From Hallerella porci (GTDB lineage Bacteria > Fibrobacterota > Fibrobacteria > Fibrobacterales > Fibrobacteraceae): DNA of 52,578 nucleotides. The DNA is taken from NCBI RefSeq assembly GCF_003148885.1, contig NZ_QGHD01000004.1, forward strand, positions 95,208-147,785, read 5' to 3'. Position 1 is the first letter of the stretch. Every line of letters starts with the position of its first letter. The notes below the pieces were generated by a model. That model searched no databases. It saw nothing but the letters and a program-made list of their open reading frames with translations, and had not been told where the DNA came from. Below are positions 1-9,900 of this stretch, piece by piece. A program made the translations under genes and the position numbers.

Positions 1-233
1 AAGCTATCGTAACAAACGCTATATTCTGCATTATATTTCAAATTTTCCGCCATCCAAATTTGATCGCCTATCGTCGTATATTTGTAAACTTGTCCGTCGC
101 GGTCATCGATAAATGTGCCTCGCCCACTTTCCGGGCAAACATCTCCTGCAGAAAATCCAGAGCTTGAATCCGAACAGGCAAAGAACAAAACAGAAATAAA
201 ACTAAATGCAAGAATTTCAAAAAACTTTTTCAT
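1..233 (-). CDS. FISUMP-domain lipoprotein, partial (runs off left edge)
   Basis: This is the N-terminal part of a second FISUMP lipoprotein; its C-terminus lies beyond the left edge. The translation starts MKKFFEILAFSF and reaches a lipobox ending in FFACS, so a lipid-anchored Cys is expected. A serine-rich linker follows, then the FISUMP start with GTFIDDRDGQVYKYTTIG and QIWMAENL. Two ATGs are adjacent, at 236 and 233. The upstream AGGAG is better spaced for 233, which I chose; the 236 ATG overlaps the stop of the preceding gene by one base. It is a close paralogue of that gene and the last visible gene of the operon. FISUMP proteins are abundant in Fibrobacter and their biochemical function is unknown. 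Confidence 0.85.
   Translation of the reverse strand, partial: MKKFFEILAFSFISVLFFACSDSSSGFSAGDVCPESGRGTFIDDRDGQVYKYTTIGDQIWMAENLKYNAEYSVCYDS
41..119 (-). repeat. FISUMP paralogue direct repeat, copy A
   Basis: This 79-base stretch encodes the conserved FISUMP opening (GTFIDxRDGQVYKYTTIG through MAENL). It matches 745-823 with few differences in the same orientation, marking a tandem gene duplication. Confidence 0.8.
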
Positions 234-235
234 CA

Positions 236-943
236 TCACTCCTTGATGCAGCGAATAGACATTTTGTTAGATCCATTATGAACCAAAGAAAATGTTCGTC
301 CAGATAAAATGCCTGCTTTTATTGATACTGTTGAATCGGAATAAATATTTGGAGTTGAACTACAAAAAAATGCACTTTCCCCAACCCCTTGAATTTTAAA
401 ATGTTTATTCGAAAAACCGGCTGGCAGAACACTAAAACCACACGAATCTCCAGCATAATACATCGAATACTCCCAAAATAAATTTGATCGTAATCTTAAT
501 CCATATTCAGATTCAAATTTTCCATCAACCAACCTAGTATTTTCTCCGCCAATCGTATTCATCAGTGTCAGCCAATCTTCTTCAGAAGGCACACGCCACC
601 CCGCTGGACAAACAGTTGCCACTAAATTTGAATCAAGATTGCCAAAATCTTCTTCATTTTCAATTAGCGCATACAACCTTCCAAAAATTTCGCAATAATT
701 TTCGACATTATCAGCGCAATAACTATGCGGCGAATCGTAATTCAAATTTTCTGCCATCCAAATTTGATTGCCAATCGTCGTATATTTGTAAACTTGCCCG
801 TCACGCTCATCGATAAATGTGCCGCGTAAATTTTCCGGGCAAATGCTCGCCGCATCAAAATCGCTAGCACTACTGCTATTTTCGGAGCATGCGATCGCAC
901 AAAGGCAAATCGCCAACAGTCCAAACCTCAAAATAAATTGCAT
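236..943 (-). CDS. FISUMP-domain lipoprotein
   Basis: A 235-residue lipoprotein. An N-terminal hydrophobic signal (MQFILRFGLLAICLC) ends in the lipobox AIAC, followed by a Ser/Asp-rich linker. The rest is a FISUMP domain: GTFIDERDGQVYKYTTIG and QIWMAENLNYD at about 43-70, a Cys-containing middle with GRLYA, CPAGWRVPSEEDW near 110-125, and a C-terminus ending in SIRCIKE. The CPxGWxxPxxxDW signature is typical of the family. Paired cysteines suggest disulfides outside the cytoplasm. The gene starts 9 bp after the stop of the giant upstream gene and its own stop touches the start of the next FISUMP gene, so co-expression is very likely. Function is unknown; a role at the cell surface beside the CBM3-bearing protein is inference from context. 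Confidence 0.9.
   Translation of the reverse strand: MQFILRFGLLAICLCAIACSENSSSASDFDAASICPENLRGTFIDERDGQVYKYTTIGNQIWMAENLNYDSPHSYCADNVENYCEIFGRLYALIENEEDFGNLDSNLVATVCPAGWRVPSEEDWLTLMNTIGGENTRLVDGKFESEYGLRLRSNLFWEYSMYYAGDSCGFSVLPAGFSNKHFKIQGVGESAFFCSSTPNIYSDSTVSIKAGILSGRTFSLVHNGSNKMSIRCIKE
745..823 (-). repeat. FISUMP paralogue direct repeat, copy B
   Basis: Partner of the repeat at 41-119, encoding the same conserved FISUMP opening in the neighbouring paralogue. Confidence 0.8.
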
Positions 944-952
944 AAAGTTTCC

Positions 953-3900
953 TTAGTGAAAAAGTTCCCAGGTTAAAATTTCTGTTCCTTTGCGTAAGAC
1001 CAAATACGATCCCGGAAATTCCCGATTATTTACAGAAACAGAATGTTCTCCCGCATTCCAAAATCCGTAATACAAAGTTTCGAGAGGAATTCCTACTGCG
1101 TTGACTAATTCTAACGTATAAGTCGCGGGTTCTGCAATTTTGACAATCACCTCTTTACCCATACGGTGCAACAAATCTGCTTTTTTATTTTCCGATGATT
1201 TCGGCGCAGAGAATTGCGGCTGCGGAGCAAAACCAAATAAAATATTTCCTTGCAAATCTAAAGCCACAATTGAATCGGCAACGTTCCAATCTTGCGTCAA
1301 CGCAGCGTGAGAAGGATCATTATTCGCATTCCAATTTCCTTGCCAATTTTCATAATGCAAAGCAAATTGAACGCCATTTCCAAAATCCGATTTTTCTTTC
1401 GGATTTAAAATTTCATTTTCATAGATAAAGGAAACATAATACAAATCACCGCCAGCATACACAACACTTTGTTTTGCAAAAGGATTATTATAAACATCAA
1501 TAATCGCATTCAATGTATCGCGATAATAATAGCGAGTTTCAAAACCTTGAATTGCTGCAGACCCAATATTTTCAACAAGCATCGTGATATTGCTAGATTG
1601 ATTTAAATCATTTGATACATCTTTTGCAAGAACTCGAACCGATTTCTTTGATTCTTTGGCAACGCCATCTTCATCAAAACAGGCGAATTCATTTAAAGCA
1701 TGTCCCATTTCATCTAGCAACAAAACTCCAGTTGCATCGCCATTTTCATTTTTCAATGAACTTGGATCATCATCAGTATTCCATGGGAAATAATAATCGT
1801 TTCGATGCAATCCCATTTTAGGTCCTTCGCCAAAATACGGAGAACCATAAGCGGGAATATTTTCATTGAATGTCAATTCCGCATAATAAACACTGCCCGC
1901 ATCAGAAGAAATCGTCATCGGTAAATTCGGATAAAAACTTACCGCTTGCACATCTTCGCCTTCTCCGCGATAATAATAGCGCAACCGCGTCCCTGCAAAA
2001 ATTTCATTCGTCAAATTTTTGATTTTTACTTTTGGGCGCGCCCAAGTTTTATCTTCAGGATTTTCAAAATCCATCTCGACTTGAACTTTCGGCGTTTCTG
2101 TTTTCCAATCGCCAGCGCCATAATCCACATTTTCAGGAGAAATTTCTTTTTCGGAATTGACTAATGCAATGCCTGCAATGCTTAAATTTCCCAACGGACG
2201 AATTTCAATTTGCGTTTCTGTATTCGAAAGTCCAAGCGTTAGACCTTCGACTTTTTGGCTTTCAAAAAGTCCAGTTGAATGCATTGTATAAGTTCCTCGA
2301 ATACCACCATTGACGAAAATTTCAACCTTTGATTCCTCGCCGACGAAATTTCGCAAAAGTAAATATAAGTTATAATTCCCTGTTTTAGGATAAACATTCC
2401 ATGTAAAAAATCCTAAACCTGACGAATTTTTCTGCCGCACAAATCGCCGTCCCGGCGCAGCGCACGATTGATCAATCGTCAAATCGTTCAATTTTAAATC
2501 CGCAGCACGCGCTGTATAAATTTCATCGCGCTCTAAATTCAAAATGCCTTCATACAAATTCCGAATTTGCTCCGCATTCAACGCTGCCGTGTAAAAGCGC
2601 AAATCTTTGATTTGACCGACCGCAGCAATTTTCGGCGAACGATTTCCCAAAATAAATTTTCCATTTCCGCTATAAATAAATTCTTTGGCAAAGGATAAAC
2701 TTTGTACAAATTCACCATTTTTATAGAGCGAAACTTTTTTCCGATTCATCACAAACACAAAATGTTCAAACGCTTTCGGATTTCGGGCAGCATTAAAATA
2801 TTTTCGTTCGCTGCCGTTTTCTACAAAATATTTTTTCTCGGGATTCAGTCCAATTCCAAAGGCATTTTCACCATTCTTTCCAACAATCGAATATTCTTGT
2901 TTTTTAGAATTGTAACCCGCCTTAAAATTCATTTCAAGAGAAAATTCATGAATCGAATCGGCGCGAGAAATTTTCGCAGTCATCGTTTCATCCGTCGGCG
3001 CATACAGATAAAGGCTCGAGCCAAAAAGCCAACGCTTAGAAATTTTTGACAAATCAAAATTTTTTCCCGATTCTAAAATTTCAAAACCGGTTTCTCCCGC
3101 GCCTTCGGAAAGCGGCCACCAATACGCAAGCGACATCGGATACGGATAAAGTTTCGGCGTTTCAATTTCTGTTTTCACAAAATTATGGCCGTAATCTTCG
3201 GCAAGAATTTTGATGACCGCTTTGCAGCCGATGCATTTATTTAACGATTTTCTATCGAGAACGAAATCTTCGGCTAAAATTTTTTCATCAGAAACAACAC
3301 GACTTTCAATTAGATTTCCGGCGAAGTAAAAATTATAAGTGACTTTCGCAATGCCGCTTTCCTTTTCGTTTAGCGAAATATCTGTTTGAATTAAACGGTC
3401 GTTTCCGCTTTCTAAAACTTCGTATTCCACATTTTCAAATTGCGGCGCAATCGAATCAATTCGAATATACGGACCCATTTTTTGAATCGAAGAATTGTCT
3501 TCGCCGTAGAATAAAATTTGAGAGCGGTAAATTTCTGCGGACTCTGAAATATCGGAGTTACGCATTTTCCATGCAATTGGATTTGCAGAAACTTCTTGAT
3601 GCTCCGCCACTAAATTGTTAGAAGCATAAAGTTGCAGCAAGTAATTACTTTTTCCGCGACAAGGATAAGGCAATTCAAGATAACCATTTGAAGTTCCCGC
3701 CCAAATGGTGTCCAAATTAAAATCATTGCAAACTAAATTTTCAACTTTTGCAGAATCGGAATTTTTCAATTTTACATTCTTGAACAAACTCGAATCCATC
3801 GCAAAGAAAGTGGAAAAAGTTTTCGTCTTCGCCACAATTTTTACAAATGCCCAATTTTCATTTTCACTGGAGGCATTTCCTTGTTCATCCAAGTAGCCCG

Positions 3901-6900
3901 CGATTTGCGTTTCTAGCGGAATGATTTTTTTCGTTTCAAAATTCGGTTTATAAATTTTTAAATTCTGCGGATTTTGCTTTTGTTTTTCCAGAGAAATTCT
4001 ATCGATTTGAAATTCGACTTGCGGCCAATTCTTTTCATCGTCACCGAAATCATGCGACGGCAACACTTCTAAAATCGGGCCTGTTATTTCTAAATTTTCA
4101 AAAGCGTTAAAATTATAATCGCTAAGTCCAATCGTTCGAACAGTCACATCTGTCGGATTTTCCCAAGCATTTTTCGAAAAATGAATGGACAAATTGCGAT
4201 ACATCGAATGAACAATCGTATCGTTTTCATTCACCAATTTTCCAACATGCAAATCAAATTTTCTGAAATAAGTTTGATTACTTTTGGAGCCGTAAGTCAA
4301 GAAAAACGAAGTATTTCCTTGCAAACGATTCATTTCCAATTGATACAAAATCGGAAGCGAATCTTTCGGCTGCTTTTCTTGAACGCCTTTCGTTATCGGA
4401 TACAGCGCACCATCTTTGCTATAATACAATTCCCAATTTTGATTTTCACCGGGCACGCGTCCGCGAATCGTTGCGATTTCTTCGATCCGAGAATTTAACG
4501 GAATTTGATTTTTTGAAATTTCAAAAACTTTTTTTATTGAATCATATTTGGATTTTAAATAGGGATGAATTGTACGCGAATCCGAGCGTAAAAACAAAGA
4601 ATCATCGGAAACTTTTAATTGTTTAAACCATAAACTCGAATAAATTGAATCTTTCAAATTTTGTTTCGCTACATTTTCCAAAGGAACATTTTGCGCAAAA
4701 CTTTTGTCTTTTATTTTTTTATCCAGCGAATAAATGTAACGCCAAACCACGCTAGAATCAACGCCGACATTGGTAATTTTCCAAGTGGAATTATCCGTTT
4801 CAATTTTCCAATCCGAAGAATCCGCTTTGACAAGTTTTAAATTTCCGGATGCATGAATCGCATCATTTGGAGAATGATCCAATTGGAAGGTGCGCAAATT
4901 TTGAAACGGAACTTGCCAAAGTTTTTCACGCGTTTGATAATGATTCGGTTTTAGCGTATACGAAAATGTTGAATCGGCAAAATTTTTCTGCGGTAAATTT
5001 TGCAAATTCCAAATTGCCGAAGAATTAGCGAGCGACGAATCCGTTACCGGATTTCGCATAAGTTGCACTTGACAAAAAACGCTAGTGCATAAATTCAACC
5101 AAAGCGAATCATTCCAATCATTCAAACCGAAATGTACGCGTGAAAGAAAATTCGGATAATAGCGCACTGTTGAAAATTTTTCTGTTTGCGGAAGAATAAT
5201 AGAATCCAACGATTTCGTATACGGATACGGCACACGGAAACTAGAATCCTGCTGAATTGCCGAACTCGGATTTAAAATCGGCGCCACGTCGAAAAGAATA
5301 TTCAGCGGAGAAATTCCCAAAGCAACAGAAGTTGAAACTTGCGAATCTTGAATATTAGAAATTACACTTCCATAAGCGTGGAAATTTGAATCGCGCACAG
5401 TTACCGCATACGAATTTTCCGTGTTGAAAAATTTCACATCAAAATTTGACTGAATATATTTTCCACTTAATTCATCGGCAAAGAGAAGCGGATTCGTTTC
5501 CGTCTTTCGCATTTTCAAACGAGCCGCTTCCACTGCGGTCAAATCTTCGCCCTTGGAATCGTACTTCCACGAAATGCCATCAAAGAAATTGGGAGAATTT
5601 TGGTCGGATTCAAAATAGCCTTCATTTCCAAAAAGCGTTTTATTCGTCGGATCAAATCGCACAAACCGATTTGCCAAATTATTGTAACCCCACTTCGGAT
5701 TCCAATATTCCTGTTTTACTTGTAAATGGAGTTTGACTTTGATATCACCTGCAGCTTTATATTGATGGCAACTAAAATGTTTAGCCTTAAACGATGTTCC
5801 AAACTGTTTTTTCTTTAATGGAACTGCGCGTATTTCAAGCATATTATAATGCGGATTCTCTAATTTTAATGAATCTTCCTTTTCTTCTTTGGGCGTTTTA
5901 GATCCACAAATAGAAGTTTCTACTTGCTTATCATTAACAGAACAAACTTGTTTTGCTGAATAAATTGGAAAAAATACCGCCATCGAATCTTGATAATTAA
6001 AAAAGCCACGATCATGCCAATATACTACTTGCCCCCCAAAATTATTAAACCAATAGTAAAGTTTTTTATGTTCATCATAAATATTACTATTTAAAATATT
6101 TGTTAATTGATAATCATCACTCTCATTTTTCAATTCCTCGTTTGCATATCCCCAAAATATATCATTGTCTAATTTCTGTCTGAGTATTTTATAAACATCT
6201 CTCGGGAAAATTTTAACTTCCATCACAGAAGTATAAGGTTCTGATGATTCCTTATAGCCAACAATGTTTAAATCAGCATCTAAATTGATTTCAAAAATTC
6301 CACTTATGCTAGAATTTTCATTCAATGTTAATGTATCAATTTTAATTCGATAAGGATAACTTTTATTTTTTAAAAAACACATTCGATCACCATTATCATT
6401 CCCTCCTCGTAAATAAAAATCATACCCCTGCGATGCCAACAGCACAGCTACAGTCACCGGAAATTCGCTTCGATGCCGATGAATGCCTACGCTGTAGCGG
6501 TACTTTTTATAAACCGCAGGATATTGATAGCCATTTTTCAAATCCCACTTGTAATGAAAAGTTCTTTCTTTTTCAGCTAAAAATTTTGAAGTTACGTTGG
6601 TGCGTAATTCATAATCTAAATTTCCTTCGAAACGATTATCACCATTTTTATCGATGTAAGATTCATCGATAAATAATGCAGCCGGAAATTCCGAATTCAC
6701 ATCGCCTTCATCCCAATTTGCGCCCGGCGCTTCGACTAATCCGCCGGCAAATTTCACATTAAACGCATATTCTTTTTCATCTAAAATTTTTCCGTTAACA
6801 TCCTTGGCAGTGATTTTCAAATAATGCATTCCCATTTCTGTTTCTGCAAAATGATTATCCGTTTCGCCGTTCCAAGTTAATTTATATGCACTTCGAGATG

Positions 6901-9900
6901 TTCCCGCCGCAAGATATTTATTTTGAAGAAGAGTTTTAATTTTTTCTTTTTTGGCATTTAAAATTTCTGCGTTAATAAAACTTGAACGTCCGACAATTCC
7001 AAATTCATAACCAAGTCTTGCAAGTTGCATTTGCAAACTCGTCGAATCCACAAAGCCAATGTACACGGTGCCCGTATCGTTCATATCGCTTACAATTTTT
7101 GTCGCTGCCGCATTCATGAGCCACGAAATTGTATCGCTAAATAAATTTCCGGGATTCGATTTGGAATAAGCTAAAATTTTCAAACGAGACTGATTTCCAT
7201 TCGGGTAAAGTCCCGTTTGCGTGAGTCCATGAAACGGGATTTTAATTTGATATTCCGACGGATGAATATAAAGAACTCCGCCAAAAACTTTCAATTCTTC
7301 GGAAGAAAATTTTCCCGAATAAATTTTATCTTGCGCATTTTCAACACTTGATAAATCAATTACGAAAGATTCATTCGTTTGAATTTGAATAAACAAACTA
7401 TCTTGCAAATTAAATTTTGAAATGCGATTATACGCAGGAATTTCTGTCGAGTTAATTTTTATCGCCGGCACATTTACGCTATCATTGATTTCGTTTGGCT
7501 TTGCATTCAAAAATTTCACATTTTGATTCAAATATTTAATCGATAAATTCGCATCCAATCGCCCATTCGACGCGGAATCAAAAATTCCTTGAGCGTTTCC
7601 TTTCCAAAGTAAATTCCACACATCATTTGAATCTTGCCAAACCGTCAAGCCTTCATTTTCAAAATTTGGTTTTGTGCAGAAAGGCGATACAAAAACAGGA
7701 TTAAAATATTCACTCTTCGCGGGCACAAAAACAGAATCATTCAAGACTTCAAGTTTTGCGTTAAGCACCCAATTTGTCGTATCCAATTCATCTTTTTTGA
7801 ATTCAAATTTTACGGTATCTAAGTCGCCGACAATTTGATTTTTCGGAATTGAATACGCAATTCGTGGAACTTGCAACTTCGGTAAATTTTCAGAATAAAT
7901 CACCAAACTTTTTTCCGTTGAAACCCACTCACAAGAATCTTTGCAAGCTCGCGTCGAAAGCCTTAAAATATATTCGCCATCGTTGAAATTTTCTGCATTC
8001 CAAATCGCTAAATCTTGCTTTTTTACATCAACAGTTGACTTTAAATAATCAATTTTATTCTGCGTGAAAATGGAATCTTTTGCTGCGCGATATTCAATTT
8101 TAAATTCGGCAAAATTATCGTTTGCATGCAATTCGGGATTTGGTGCAATTCCCGAAATCAAAATTTTCCCCGAATAATAATTTTGAATCGAATCATTCGG
8201 ATAAGTAATTTCGGGATAACGTTTCCCAATCGAAATGAGCGTATGATTTTTTTCAAAATTTCCTGCTTGGTCCAAGCATCCAAAATGAATGTTGTAAAGT
8301 CCGTTTTTCCAATTTGATTTTAAATTCTGTGGAACTTCCACCGTAAAATAATTTTCTTTTGCATTTGCTTTTTTCGCAAAAATCCATTGTGAAAATTTTT
8401 CATCCTTTTCACTTTGCATGTAACATTGCAAATCGGATTGATTGATTTCTAAATCACGGCTTTGATTGAGTTTTACAGTCAATAAATTCAATTGACTTGC
8501 GCTATCAAAGACAATATCATTGGCGAAAATACTTTCAATATCCGGTGATGTTCTATCAACTTTTAAATTTTCGAAAATTTGATTTTCAAAAATATTTCCG
8601 GCGTCATCGATAATTTGCACATTGACATTATACAAACCGTCTTCTAATCGATTCGCCATCGGTTCTTCAAAAGTAAAATCTAACGAATTATTTTTCAGCG
8701 TTGCGAAATTCAAATACGATTTTTTCTTTTGCTGCAATGCATCTTCAAAAATTAAATTCACTTGTAAATCAGCGGAATCCATAACAGTCAATTTTTTCTG
8801 AATCTGAAACGCAATTTTCAAAGTATCGTCATCGTTCAAAATATTTTCATTCCTCTTCAACGATGGCTTATTTTGCAAAAATTCATTTTTCGCAAATTTC
8901 AGTTTCAAAGAATTCTTTGCAATCGTCGGAATTTCATTATCAATAAGCACAAATGATTCAACCATTGTGCCGTTAATGCCTTCGATAAAATTTCCATTTT
9001 GATTGACGACGAAATTCCAAACGTCTTCAGAAAATCTTAAGCTGTCTAATTTCTTTCCGATTTCAAAATTCGGCTTTGTATAATCAAACGCTTGCGCTAA
9101 AATTTTTACTTTGCCCGAAAATTTATTTTTCATCGGAAATTTAAAGTCATAATACTCTTCTGCTTTGTGCGAAGTTTTTAAAAGCGTTACCGTATCTTGA
9201 TTTGAAATCGCAAGCACGCGCAACGCCCGAATTGAACGATTCGAAAGAGTATCCAGCGATTTGACAAATCCAATCGGTTGCGTTTCACGACCATTCAACA
9301 AATTTTTCGTCAACTCCATTTTAAAATGTGGCGCCGTTTTATCCACAGTAATAAAACTCTTATAAGAATTTTTCTGCGGCTTTACATTTTCACTCAGCGT
9401 ATTTTTCGTACAATAAATCCATTCGATGAAATATTCGCCTTCGGACAAATTCAGCGATTTTAAATTCGCACTCAATGCATAAATATTTTCATTTTTCTTT
9501 TCCACATTTAATTTGACGCTATCAATGAAAATCAAAGTTGAATCCAATCGCGAAATTTTTGCGTACGCAGAATTTGCAACTATCGGATAATCTAAATTAT
9601 TCAGTGTCCCCGAAATTTCTTCTAAACTCGAAATGACATCAAACGATTTGGGAAATTTTTCTTCAAACAAAATATCCGTTACCTGAAAATAAAAACTCAA
9701 TTTTTGACTTCCGACAAATCCCAATTTATTCATCATCGAAACATACAAAACATTCACGTCATCTTCTTCTAGCGCAGAAAGCGTCACCTTATCATTCTTT
9801 TTTAATTTTCGATTGACTTTATCTAAAACATCTTGATTCAAAGAAATTTTAAATTGTCCATTTTTTAGAATCGGGCTTGTGCTTAATGTATCCACCGCTT

